From JANQFM01 sp035471925 (GTDB taxonomy: Bacteria; Acidobacteriota; UBA6911; RPQK01; DATIPO01): 41,717 bases of DNA. The stretch's first letter is position 1; every line of letters starts with the position of its first letter. Made by a program: the position numbers and the translations under genes. The stretch lies in NCBI GenBank assembly GCA_035471925.1, contig DATIPO010000027.1, positions 1 through 41,717 on the forward strand, given 5' to 3'. Shown one piece after another: positions 1 through 7,668 of the stretch. Below the pieces are notes generated by a model. The model searched no databases. It saw only the letters and a program-made list of their open reading frames with translations, and was not told the origin of the DNA.

Positions 1-435
1 CGCGATGGCGGCCACAACCGACTGGGCGAGCGCCGTCGCCAACAGGGCGCGGGCCATCCCGCGGGCTTGAAAGCGCGCCATCAGAATGCCGCCGATCCCC
101 ACGGCGAGCACGCCGAAATACATGAGGTTGGCGGGATCGCCGTCCCTCCCGATGATGCCGACGCCCAGACTGAGCCAGACCAGGAAGAATGCTGCCGTCA
201 GAGCAACGCCAACGGCCGTTCGGTAGGCGGCATTGCCGGTCATTCTCACCGTCAGTTCGTAGGCGACTCCGACGCCGGCCAAGAGGCTGGCGAAGACGGC
301 AAAATCGAGCGCGCCCCAGTTGACCTGATCGCTGACTTGCATCGCCACCAAGGGAAGCAGCAGCAGAAAGGCGGCGGCGGCCCAGTAGACTTTTCTCCAA
401 CGGCTCTGATGTCGTTTACTTTCGTTTTTCGTCAT
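1..435 (-). CDS. Small multi-pass membrane protein of unknown function, C-terminus cut off by the window edge
   Basis: The minus strand is open from the ATG at 435 to base 1, giving the first 145 residues. The start MTKNESKRHQSRWRKVYW is basic and polar. About four hydrophobic segments follow, near residues 18-35, 42-60, 75-95 and 104-140, which fits an inner-membrane protein. An AAGG sequence lies six bases before the ATG at 435. An in-frame ATG at 447 is possible but is less well spaced from a ribosome site. I do not recognise a named family or any catalytic motif, so no function is assigned. The stop codon lies outside the window. Confidence 0.6.
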   Translation of the reverse strand, partial: MTKNESKRHQSRWRKVYWAAAAFLLLLPLVAMQVSDQVNWGALDFAVFASLLAGVGVAYELTVRMTGNAAYRTAVGVALTAAFFLVWLSLGVGIIGRDGDPANLMYFGVLAVGIGGILMARFQARGMARALLATALAQSVVAAIA

Positions 436-554
436 CGTGGCCTTCATCCTACAGCCACTTGCCTCACGTTGTCACCCAACAGCGACCACAGATGACCCTT
501 TGAGGAGGTCTATAGCGGGGCCTCGGCACGTCCCAATCTTGGGCGGACGAAGGG

Positions 555-988
555 TCAGACGGCTGCATCGGCGGACTTGGGGTCTGCAGGCGACTCGGAG
601 TTCCGGCTCTCCCGCGCCCGGCGTATGAAGACCTCCTGGGCCGCCCGACGATCCTCGCCTTGTGCAGGGCGGCGCGGGGTGTAGGTACCGTCGGGCTGGC
701 AGTCCCATGCCGAAGCATTGTCGCGCTCGTAAACGTCCAGAATCTCCGTCAACTCTTCCTGGATTTTCTCATCAAAGACCGGCGTGATAGTCTCCACGCG
801 CTTGTTGAGATTGCGTTCCATCCAGACTCTTCCACTCACGTGCCTTCTGATCTCCCAAGCACTGCTGTTGCGGTTCAAAGGAGGCACCCTGGCGAAGGAC
901 CGCAGTTTTGTACGGGGAGCTGCGGAATCTGAACCTTGCTGCCGTTCGTCCCGTACCCATGTTGATAATGCAAAAGATGCTCAAACTC
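555..988 (-). pseudogene. ppk1: Decayed C-terminal fragment of polyphosphate kinase 1
   Basis: Read on the minus strand from about 824 down to the stop at 555, the translation contains WMERNLNKRVETITPV, then EILDVYERDNASAW and QPDGTYTPRRP, and ends in AAQEVFIRRAR. These match the last part of PPK1, where the SSADWMxRNLxxRVE segment leads into the C-terminal helices. The preceding conserved part is not in frame. A possible remnant (HGYGTNGSKVQI) lies in another frame at about 926-988, separated by roughly 100 unrelated bases. About nine tenths of a normal PPK1 is missing and no ribosome site or start supports expression, so this is a relic. The identity of the C-terminal part is fairly secure; that of the 926-988 part is weaker. 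Confidence 0.7.
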
Positions 989-1001
989 TGGAGCCGTCGT
1001 T

Positions 1002-1823
1002 ATGTCTAAAGACCTTCGAACTGTGATCCTGCTGGTGTTGGTGGCTGTCGCCTCCACTCAGGCCCTGGTGCCACAGACGTCCGCCGCTGATCCGGTGCAG
1101 GTACTGGTGCTGGGGACATACCACTTCGCCAATCCCGGCTTGGACGTGGTGAAGATGGAAGTGGCCGATGTGCTGTCTGAGACGAAGCAGGCTGAGATCC
1201 GCGCCGTCGTGGAGGCTTTGGCCCGGTTCCGGCCCACCAAGATCGCGGTCGAGGACATGCCGGACTCGGCTGAAGAACTTGACCAGCTCTATGAGGCCTA
1301 TCGGTCCGGTGAGTATGAACTGTCCCGCAACGAGACCCAGCAATTGGGATTTCGCTTGGCCTCCATGTTGGACCATCCCCGTCTTCATCCGATCGACCAC
1401 CAAGGCGAATTCCCTTTCCAAGCCGTCATGCAGTACGCCCAGGACCATGATCCTGAGTTTGTGGATTTCCTCCAGAAAGAGCGGGCCCGCATGACGTCCG
1501 AGGCCAACCGCCGGCAGAAGGAAAACACCATTGGAGAGATCTTGCGCTTGAGCAACGATCGGCAGGAACTGGCCTGGGAGCACGGCGTGTACATGCGCTT
1601 CGCAGCAGTCGCCGCGGGAGATACTTACGTTGGGGCTGAACTTCTGACGAAGTGGTACGAGCGCAACATCCACATCTTCTCCAACCTGCAGAACATCGCG
1701 GAGCCAGGCGACCGCATCCTGCTCATCATGGGCAGCGGCCACGCCCCCATCCTGCGCGAACTGATCACTTCTCATCCCGAAATGCGGCTGGTGGACACGC
1801 TTGACTATCTGCCAAGGGATTGA
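1002..1823 (+). CDS. DUF5694-type secreted protein
   Basis: A 273-residue protein with a signal peptide (residues 1 to about 28, cut near AAD). The mature protein begins VQVLVLGTYHFANPGLD, the hallmark opening of DUF5694 proteins, and ends with GSGHAPILREL and VDTLDYL, also typical of that family. The conserved GTYHF near the start and GSGH near the end could form one site, by analogy with the TraB/ChaN-like fold, but no reaction is established. The ATG at 1002 is preceded by GGAG with an eight-base gap. The gene stands alone: a polyphosphate-kinase relic lies just upstream on the other strand and a convergent reductase-like gene follows. The family call is good; the function is unknown. Confidence 0.75.
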   Translation: MSKDLRTVILLVLVAVASTQALVPQTSAADPVQVLVLGTYHFANPGLDVVKMEVADVLSETKQAEIRAVVEALARFRPTKIAVEDMPDSAEELDQLYEAYRSGEYELSRNETQQLGFRLASMLDHPRLHPIDHQGEFPFQAVMQYAQDHDPEFVDFLQKERARMTSEANRRQKENTIGEILRLSNDRQELAWEHGVYMRFAAVAAGDTYVGAELLTKWYERNIHIFSNLQNIAEPGDRILLIMGSGHAPILRELITSHPEMRLVDTLDYLPRD

Positions 1824-1938
1824 ACTGGCTCGGCCAGCAGCATAAACGCCGCACGGCCCCCGAGGTTCCTGAACTCCTCCAATAGGAGTCGTCATCTTGT
1901 TCAAGGGCATTCGATCTGTCGTCGCTCAGGAGCGGGGG

Positions 1939-2568
1939 CTAGTATGAGACACCTGCTGTCTTGTGAAGGTAGGTGTCGTCGCCGAGCTGCTTCAACATGA
2001 AATCGGCAACGTCGGCGCGCGAGATCTTTCCTTTGATCTGCCGGTCGGTGGGAAGAAAACCATGCCGATAGTCTCCCGTCCGCGGACCGTCATTCAGGTG
2101 AGGAGGGCGGACGATCGTCCAGTCCAACCCGCTTTGCTTGACAACGGATTCCTGGCGTTCGTGGTCTGCGAAAGGATGCCGCAGGAAAACTGGGACAATG
2201 AAGTAGCGGGTCAAGAATGAGAGATTGGAACGGCTGTCGCCGACGCCGAGGGAGGACAGACAGATGAGACGATCAATGCCCTCCTTTTCCATCGCCTTTA
2301 CGATGCTCCTGGTCCCCTCCTCGCGCAAAGTTGAGCGCTTGGCACCAGCTCCGATGGCGCACAAAACCGCGTCTTGCCCCGGCAAGGCACTCTTTACAGC
2401 CACTTGGTCGAGCGCGTCTCCCTGAACCACGCTTAAGCGCTCGTGCCGCAGATCGGCGATCTTTGAGGGATTACGGGCAAAGGCCGTTGCAACATGGCCT
2501 TGATCGAGGGCCTGCTTGAGCAATTCTCGCCCTGTCGCCCCGGTTGCCCCGAAAACAAGTAACTTCAT
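1939..2568 (-). CDS. NAD(P)-binding, NmrA/BVR-B-like atypical short-chain dehydrogenase
   Basis: The 209-residue product is a single Rossmann domain. It starts MKLLVFGATGATG, with the glycine-rich dinucleotide motif at residues 7-13. It continues with an acidic VVQGDALD segment, a CAIGAG strand end and an ICLSSLGVGDS segment where classical SDRs carry the active-site serine. The later WTIVRPPHLNDGP motif is typical of NAD(P)-binding proteins related to biliverdin/flavin reductase B and NmrA. The classical YxxxK pair is not evident, so a sensory or atypical reductase role is possible. GAGGA sits four to five bases before the ATG at 2568. It converges with the DUF5694 gene. The substrate cannot be inferred. 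Confidence 0.8.
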   Translation of the reverse strand: MKLLVFGATGATGRELLKQALDQGHVATAFARNPSKIADLRHERLSVVQGDALDQVAVKSALPGQDAVLCAIGAGAKRSTLREEGTRSIVKAMEKEGIDRLICLSSLGVGDSRSNLSFLTRYFIVPVFLRHPFADHERQESVVKQSGLDWTIVRPPHLNDGPRTGDYRHGFLPTDRQIKGKISRADVADFMLKQLGDDTYLHKTAGVSY

Positions 2569-2609
2569 CCGGTCCTCAGCTTAACGGAGTCGCTGGCCGA
2601 AGCAAAGGC

Positions 2610-2638
2610 GCGGCCCGGACAGGGGGTGTCCGGGCCGC
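2610..2638 (-). terminator. Intrinsic terminator of the large secreted-protein gene
   Basis: A perfect 12-base-pair stem (GCGGCCCGGACA with its complement) encloses a five-base loop. On the minus strand it lies just after the TAA at 2650-2652 and is followed by GCCTTTGCTT, a short T-rich tail. It is well placed to end transcription of the gene ending at 2650. Confidence 0.75.
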
Positions 2639-2649
2639 CTTGGGCGGAG

Positions 2650-5208
2650 TTACGGGGTGCAGGAGAAGTTGGGATCGGCGTTGTCGCTGGGATCGTAGGG
2701 CAGCGACGCCGTGACGTTGTCGACACAGAAGGAGAAGCTGACGCCTCCCCGTGCCGTGCCGTTGGTCACCAGGGTGACCGAGCCATTGGCGTCGGTAACG
2801 CCCGAAGCCGATTCGTTGAAGTCTCCGCTGAAGGTTCCCATCACTGTGGCACCCGCGACCGGGTTGCCCAAGTCGTCCATGATGACCACGGTGGCGGCTC
2901 CCCGCTTGTTGCCTTGACCAGCGTTCTGAGTGTCCAGAAGGATGGACTCGACGTGAACGTCGTTGGCCATCGGTCCGGCTCCGCAGGCGAAGCCCGCATC
3001 AGCGTTGTCGCTGGGATCGTAAGGCAGCGAAGCGGTCACGTCGTCAACGCAGAAGGTCGCCTCGACGCCGCCCCTTTGGGTTCCGACCGTCAACAGTTCG
3101 ACCGAACCGTTGGCGCCGGTGACGCCGGAAGCCGATTCGTTGAAGGAACCGCCGAAGGTGCCCAGGACGGTGGCACCCGAAACCGGGTTGCCCAGATCGT
3201 CGAAAATGGTGACGACGGCCCGGCCACGCTTGTTGCCCTGGCCGACGTTGATCACCTCGGTGAAGATCGACTCCACGTGCACGTCGGTTGCCGTGCCCAC
3301 AATGGTGATGTCGATCTGGTCGCTGCCGGGAGCGCCGCCGGAATCCGTCACCGAGGCGTTAATGGTGTGTCCGCCCACACTCAGCGACGAGGTGCTGACG
3401 CTGGCACCGCTGCCCAGCGGGCCGTCTTGGTCGGAGGACCAGGAAAGATTGGCGCTGATGTCGCCGTCCTCGTTGTCGATGGCGGTTCCCGTGAAGGTCA
3501 CCAGATCGCCGTCGTTAAAGGACGATCCGTCAGCCGGAGCCGTGATGGTGACCACCGGCGCCTGGTTGACGGGGCCGCCCACCAATTCGAATTCGCAGAC
3601 CGCTGTTCCCCAACCCCGGAAGGCCGTGGAGCGTCCGAACTCGTTGGTGTGCCAGAAAGTGTCTCGGTCGGGATCAACGTTGGTGGCGCTATAGTCTCCG
3701 GCGCGGCCCGACCAGTCGGCTCCGGCCACGCCCCCCCGGCACTCGGCCTCGTCAGCGTCGAAGGTTCCGCTGCCGCTGTTGGCCGCGGTCTGTCCGCTGA
3801 CTCGGATTTCCACCGGCGTGGTGGCGTTGGACACCATGTAGCCGATTCCGATATCTCCGGCGGCGTTCATGGCGATGCTGGGCATCCAGCGGTGCAGGGT
3901 GTCGGCCGGATGGTGGGTGCCCTCCTGGTGCAAGCTCCAGGAGTTTCCGCCGTCCGTGCTGCGCAGTTCATACCAGCGGATGCCAGCCCGTCCAGTGGTG
4001 CCGAAGGGCGCGGCGTCGCCGTCGATGGTGTGGGCCGTTACCATGCTCAAGTGCGTTCCGAAGTCGCGGATCTGGAGGCGATGCATCAAGCGTCCGGAGA
4101 GCGTCTCCAGATCAGCGCCGCCGCCCGGGTGGGGCACGCAGCGTTCACGCGTGGCAATGCAGAGATCGGAATCGAAAGACGCGATCGAAACCCGCGAGAT
4201 GCGTGCAATCGTCGAGTTCGAGGGAGTCGCGAAGTCTGGATCGATCATCCACACGTCAAACAGACCATTGGCCGACATGGCGGTGCCGAAAAGGGCCGGA
4301 ACGAATCCCGCCGTCCCGCTGGGATCGTCCAAGTCGCCCGCCAGGAAGCCGAATTCGCCTCCTCCCAGGTTGGCTCCCAAGAGCGTGCAGGTAGCGTTGC
4401 CCGCATACATGCAGTTCTTGTCGGCAGCGCCGATGAAGGTACCGGCGAATCCGGGATTGAAAAGATTGGCGATCATGGTGATCGAGTCAGTGGTGAAGCC
4501 GTGCTTGGGATAGTCCGGAAATCCCAGAGTATCGAAGGAGTAGGCGTAGCGGTTGTAAGCGCCCAACGGATCAGAAGTCTGGGAGACGGCGATGCACTGC
4601 AACCAGGGAGGCGAGGAGGTTGAGCTGAAAGCGAACTGACTCACCAGCCAGCGGTCGTTGGTCTCATCGTAGAGGACGATGGGGTCGCCTCGGTTGGTGG
4701 TTTCGCAAAGCCCTCCGAATCCGCTCCAGAAGGCGTTGCTGAAGAAGGGACTGCCTCCGGGAGCAATGTTTCCTTGCTTGTCGAAAACCGTGGTGACGAT
4801 GTTGATCATCTGCACGTAGCGGTTGACCGCGTCGCTGCTGACGTCTCCATCGGTATCGGGGGGAGTCACGCTGGCACCATTGTCGACGTTGTCAGCACCG
4901 TCGAACTGGGTCAGGATAGTGGTCGGCGCGGTAGGCTCAAAAGCCTGGATCAGGGGATCCTGGCCAAGGTCGGCCAAGAAGATCATGGTACGGTTTTCAC
5001 CGATTTCCTTGTTCGGCACCGAATAGTCGACGCCGAACAGCGCCGCCTGGAATCGATGGGCCGCCGCGGCATTGCGCAGAGAATTCAATGGCTTGTTAGC
5101 CGAAGTCGACACGATGACCTTCGCTTGCTGCTGAGCGACGGCCGTTGCGGCCGTGAAACACAATAACAACAACAATAGCGCGAGGGCGATGGATGCGAAG
5201 CGCTTCAT
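2650..5208 (-). CDS. Large secreted protein with Ig-like C-terminal repeats
   Basis: The ATG at 5208 has AGGAGG seven bases upstream and opens a clear signal peptide (MKRFASIALALLLLLLCF to AVAQ), so upstream in-frame starts are rejected. The product is 852 residues. About 500 residues of exported domain resemble secreted proteins with PPDTDGDV, VQMIN and DPIVLYDE segments, probably a beta-propeller-like fold. An Ig-like domain (PVVTITAPADGSSF onward, about 545-640) follows, then two tandem repeats of about 100 residues (643-750 and 751-852). The repeats share GQGNKRG, DDLGNPV and ASLPYDPSDNAD and look like Big-1-type Ig modules, each with a cysteine pair. No catalytic motif or sorting tail was seen. 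Surface binding or adhesion is an inference. Confidence 0.7.
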   Translation of the reverse strand: MKRFASIALALLLLLLCFTAATAVAQQQAKVIVSTSANKPLNSLRNAAAAHRFQAALFGVDYSVPNKEIGENRTMIFLADLGQDPLIQAFEPTAPTTILTQFDGADNVDNGASVTPPDTDGDVSSDAVNRYVQMINIVTTVFDKQGNIAPGGSPFFSNAFWSGFGGLCETTNRGDPIVLYDETNDRWLVSQFAFSSTSSPPWLQCIAVSQTSDPLGAYNRYAYSFDTLGFPDYPKHGFTTDSITMIANLFNPGFAGTFIGAADKNCMYAGNATCTLLGANLGGGEFGFLAGDLDDPSGTAGFVPALFGTAMSANGLFDVWMIDPDFATPSNSTIARISRVSIASFDSDLCIATRERCVPHPGGGADLETLSGRLMHRLQIRDFGTHLSMVTAHTIDGDAAPFGTTGRAGIRWYELRSTDGGNSWSLHQEGTHHPADTLHRWMPSIAMNAAGDIGIGYMVSNATTPVEIRVSGQTAANSGSGTFDADEAECRGGVAGADWSGRAGDYSATNVDPDRDTFWHTNEFGRSTAFRGWGTAVCEFELVGGPVNQAPVVTITAPADGSSFNDGDLVTFTGTAIDNEDGDISANLSWSSDQDGPLGSGASVSTSSLSVGGHTINASVTDSGGAPGSDQIDITIVGTATDVHVESIFTEVINVGQGNKRGRAVVTIFDDLGNPVSGATVLGTFGGSFNESASGVTGANGSVELLTVGTQRGGVEATFCVDDVTASLPYDPSDNADAGFACGAGPMANDVHVESILLDTQNAGQGNKRGAATVVIMDDLGNPVAGATVMGTFSGDFNESASGVTDANGSVTLVTNGTARGGVSFSFCVDNVTASLPYDPSDNADPNFSCTP
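2653..3282 (-). repeat. Two tandem copies of an Ig-like domain unit inside the secreted protein
   Basis: The codons for residues 643-750 (3282-2959) and 751-852 (2958-2653) encode two copies beginning VHVESI and ending in a cysteine after ASLPYDPSDNAD. By eye about two thirds of residues are identical and long nucleotide stretches are shared. This points to an internal duplication that is recent or kept uniform by conversion. Confidence 0.8.
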
Positions 5209-5282
5209 ACGATTGCCTCCTGGATGCAAACTGATTTCATAGTCTATGCCTCTAACGAGCAAATGTTGGGCAGTTTGAGTAG

Positions 5283-5291
5283 TGTATACCA
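5283..5291 (-). promoter_or_regulatory. Possible extended -10 promoter for the secreted-protein gene
   Basis: On the minus strand TGGTATACA matches an extended -10 element (TGn followed by TATACA), about 75 bases before the ATG at 5208, in a locally AT-rich stretch. The -35 region at the usual distance is poor (TATGGA). This is a pattern match only. Confidence 0.3.
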
Positions 5292-5372
5292 AAGAGCTTC
5301 TAATTTCCATAGATATTTCAAGAGGGAACAAATCGAGTCGGTGGTTGCACTTCGGCCTCTGGAAGGAAGATC

Positions 5373-5810
5373 TCAGTTGTCGACGAAGCCTTGATCCCAA
5401 GTGCGGTCGGAGTGGTGGTTGCGCAGGTCGAGATTATGGTCGGCGCAGGCCTTGAGGTTGAGCAGGACCGAGACCCATCCAGGGGCGTTCAGGCGGGCGT
5501 CGGACTCGCTGAGGCCGGTCTCGCGCAGCGTCAGGACGCATCCGCCGTCGCCATCCGATTCGAGGAGAAACTCAACTTTGGATCCCCCGAAGTAGGTGAT
5601 GACAAAACGCCGACCGGGTTGGCTGTCCAAGATCTCCGACTCCAATCTTTCACCGTTGGGAAAGGTGAAATGGATGCGGCCCTGGGATTGCGGGGCTGAG
5701 CGGGCCCAGAATCGCGATCGACCCTGCTCGGTGGTCAGCAGTTGGTAGACGCATTGGGGCGAAGACGACAGCGCCAGGCGCCAGAGGATGGTTGAGGAGT
5801 CACCGTTCAT
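5373..5810 (-). CDS. AHSA1/SRPBCC-type ligand-binding protein
   Basis: The 145-residue product has the AHSA1 (Aha1-C-like) signature. An opening strand and helix (ILWRLALSSSPQCVYQLLTTEQGRSRFWA) is followed by a GRIHFTFPNG strand, the core PGRRFVITYFGG, then GGCVLTLRETGL, and a C-terminal helix starting APGWVSVLLNLKACAD. This is the START/Bet v1 helix-grip fold, which binds hydrophobic ligands or acts as an accessory protein; the ligand is unknown. The gene follows the SnoaL-like gene on the same strand after 12 bases and is probably the last gene of the kinase/activator operon. The ATG at 5810 has only a weak ribosome site. Confidence 0.75.
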   Translation of the reverse strand: MNGDSSTILWRLALSSSPQCVYQLLTTEQGRSRFWARSAPQSQGRIHFTFPNGERLESEILDSQPGRRFVITYFGGSKVEFLLESDGDGGCVLTLRETGLSESDARLNAPGWVSVLLNLKACADHNLDLRNHHSDRTWDQGFVDN

Positions 5811-5822
5811 CTCGAATTCTTG

Positions 5823-6191
5823 TCATTCAGCAGGCACGGGCAGGCCATGCATGCGCAGGAAACTGAGCTTGTCCCAATAGCCGCGCTGGAAAACGATCTG
5901 GCCCCCGCGCACCTGGAAGAAGCCGCAACCCCGCAGGCCCAGCGGATCGCGCCATTCCAGAATGGCCCATTCCCCGTCTTCGAAGAGGTTCTCAGGGATG
6001 CAAGTCATGTCGGCCGCCTCAAACTCGCGCTCAAACATTTCCCTGATGGCATCCCGCCCCTCCACCGGCTCATTGGCGACCTGGTGATTCACGGCTTCGA
6101 GGGCATAGAGGGCCATCAAGCTCTCGACATCGCCATTGTTGAAGGCTTCAACCCAGGATTGCACGACTTTCTTGGGGCTGGAATCCGACAC
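5823..6191 (-). CDS. SnoaL/NTF2-like cytoplasmic protein
   Basis: A small alpha+beta cone protein of 122 residues if the GTG at 6191 is the start. It opens KKVVQSWVEAFNNGDVESLMALYA, the standard first two helices of SnoaL-like folds, and has GRDAIREMFEREF and a closing GGQIVFQRGYWD. I prefer the GTG because AGGAGG lies directly before it with about five bases of spacing. The ATG at 6263 would add 24 charged residues and has no better site. There is no signal peptide. It lies between the response-regulator gene (79 bases upstream) and the AHSA1-like gene (12 bases downstream). The fold covers both enzymes and binding proteins, so the role is open. Confidence 0.7.
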   Translation of the reverse strand: MSDSSPKKVVQSWVEAFNNGDVESLMALYALEAVNHQVANEPVEGRDAIREMFEREFEAADMTCIPENLFEDGEWAILEWRDPLGLRGCGFFQVRGGQIVFQRGYWDKLSFLRMHGLPVPAE

Positions 6192-6270
6192 GGCCTCCTC
6201 CTCGCTTGCGCGTTGGGTGCGCGAACCGCAATCAAGTGTACGGGGGCCCTTTTCCTCAGGCAAGAAGACG

Positions 6271-7668
6271 CTATTCGCTCAGTCCGTGCTTCTCCAGCCG
6301 ATAGAGGAAGGCCTTGTAGGTGAGGCCCAGGAGGCGGGCGGCTTGAGCACGATTGCCTTGCGAGCGGGAAAGGGCCTGCGAGAGGAGCGACTTTTCGTGG
6401 CTCTCCCAATCCAGACCCTCCTCAGGCAGCCGGAAAGGGCCGGACACGACATCGCCATGGGCATCGCCGTGTCCCGGCTCGACCGCCTCCTCCGGGCGGA
6501 CCTCGGCGGGCAGGTCGGCTGGGTCGAGGCGGCCCTCCTCTGAGAAGAGGACCAGGCGTTCGATCAGGTTCTGCAGTTGGCGGACGTTCCCGGGCCAATC
6601 GAAGTCCATCAGCCAGCGCAGAATGGCGGACGGCAACTCCTCGGGCACCGACAACTGGTGGCGGCGTCCGGCACTGTGGAGGAAGTGGGAGGCCAGCAGC
6701 GGGATGTCTTCGCGCCGCTCGCGCAATGGCGGCATCACGATGGGAACCACGTTGAGGCGATAGAAAAGATCCTGGCGGAAGCGTCCTTGAGCGACTTCCT
6801 CCTCCAGGTCGCGGTTGGTGGCTGCGATCAGGCGGACGTCGGCGCTCAGTTCGCGGTTGGAACCCACGCGGGAGTAGCGTCCCTCCTGCAGGACGCGCAG
6901 CAGTTTGGGCTGCAAGTGGAGGGGCAGTTCGCCCACTTCGTCGAGCAGCACCGTACCGCTCTGAGCGGCTTCGAACTTGCCTTGGCGGCGGGCTTCGGCC
7001 CCAGTGTAAGCCCCTTTCTCGGAACCGAAGAGCTCGGCTTCGACCAGTCCCTCGGGAATGGCGGCGCAGTCGATGGTCACGAAAGGCTCGTCCTTTCGGG
7101 CCGACAGCGCGTGCAGGGTGCGGGCCGCCAGTCCTTTGCCGGTGCCGCTTTCGCCGCTGATGAGGATGGTGGCCTCGGTGGCCGCCACTTTCTCCAGGCG
7201 GCGGAAGATGCGCTGCATGGCCGGAGCCCGTCCCAGCAAGTCGACCAGTTGTTGGCGCTCGTCCAGAGCTTGGCTGAGGAGGCGGTTTTGCTCGGCCAAG
7301 GAGTGGGCTTTGAGGGCGCGTTCCACTGCCAGCAAAAGGACCTCTCGCTGGAAAGGCTTAACCAAGTAGTCATCGGCGCCGGCTTGGACGGCTTCCACGG
7401 CGTGAGAGATGGACCCGTAGGCGGTGGCCATGATGAAAGCCGCCGAAGGGTAGTCGTTCTGCACCCGGCGCAGCAGCGCGAGACCGTCCTGGCCGGGCAG
7501 CTTCCAGTCGCTGACCACGACATCGGGCAGGGACGAGCCCAGTTCCTGCAGCGCCTCCTCAGCCGAAGCGGCTTCCCGCACCTGGTGGCCTTCGCGGGCC
7601 AGAATGCGGGAGAGTATGCGCCGCTGGTCCTGTTCGTCCTCCACTACTAGAATGCGGGCCGGCTTCAT
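6271..7668 (-). CDS. NtrC-family sigma-54-dependent response regulator
   Basis: The product of 465 residues has three parts. The receiver domain (1-120) has the acidic pair D11-E12, phospho-acceptor D54, T82 and K104. The AAA+ domain (about 143-375) has Walker A GESGTGKG at 172-179, the sigma-54 contact loop GAYTGA at 219-224 (tyrosine in place of the usual phenylalanine) and Walker B LLDEVGELP at 241-249. A Fis-type helix-turn-helix ends the protein (GNRAQAARLLGLTYKAFLYRLEKHG). It should activate sigma-54 RNA polymerase when phosphorylated. Its ATG overlaps the stop of the kinase gene by four bases, so the two are translationally coupled partners. The likely target is the sigma-54 promoter at 9430, next to two palindromes. 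Confidence 0.93.
   Translation of the reverse strand: MKPARILVVEDEQDQRRILSRILAREGHQVREAASAEEALQELGSSLPDVVVSDWKLPGQDGLALLRRVQNDYPSAAFIMATAYGSISHAVEAVQAGADDYLVKPFQREVLLLAVERALKAHSLAEQNRLLSQALDERQQLVDLLGRAPAMQRIFRRLEKVAATEATILISGESGTGKGLAARTLHALSARKDEPFVTIDCAAIPEGLVEAELFGSEKGAYTGAEARRQGKFEAAQSGTVLLDEVGELPLHLQPKLLRVLQEGRYSRVGSNRELSADVRLIAATNRDLEEEVAQGRFRQDLFYRLNVVPIVMPPLRERREDIPLLASHFLHSAGRRHQLSVPEELPSAILRWLMDFDWPGNVRQLQNLIERLVLFSEEGRLDPADLPAEVRPEEAVEPGHGDAHGDVVSGPFRLPEEGLDWESHEKSLLSQALSRSQGNRAQAARLLGLTYKAFLYRLEKHGLSE

Noticed and set aside
1873..1889. Bidirectional terminator between the DUF5694 and reductase genes
   Set aside because: Six-pair hairpin (ACTCCT/AGGAGT) without a T-run on either strand; too weak to call.
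2626..4623. Long open frame on the plus strand opposite the large secreted protein
   Set aside because: No ribosome site, no known family, composition typical of a high-GC shadow; the minus-strand gene has signal peptide, ribosome site and terminator.
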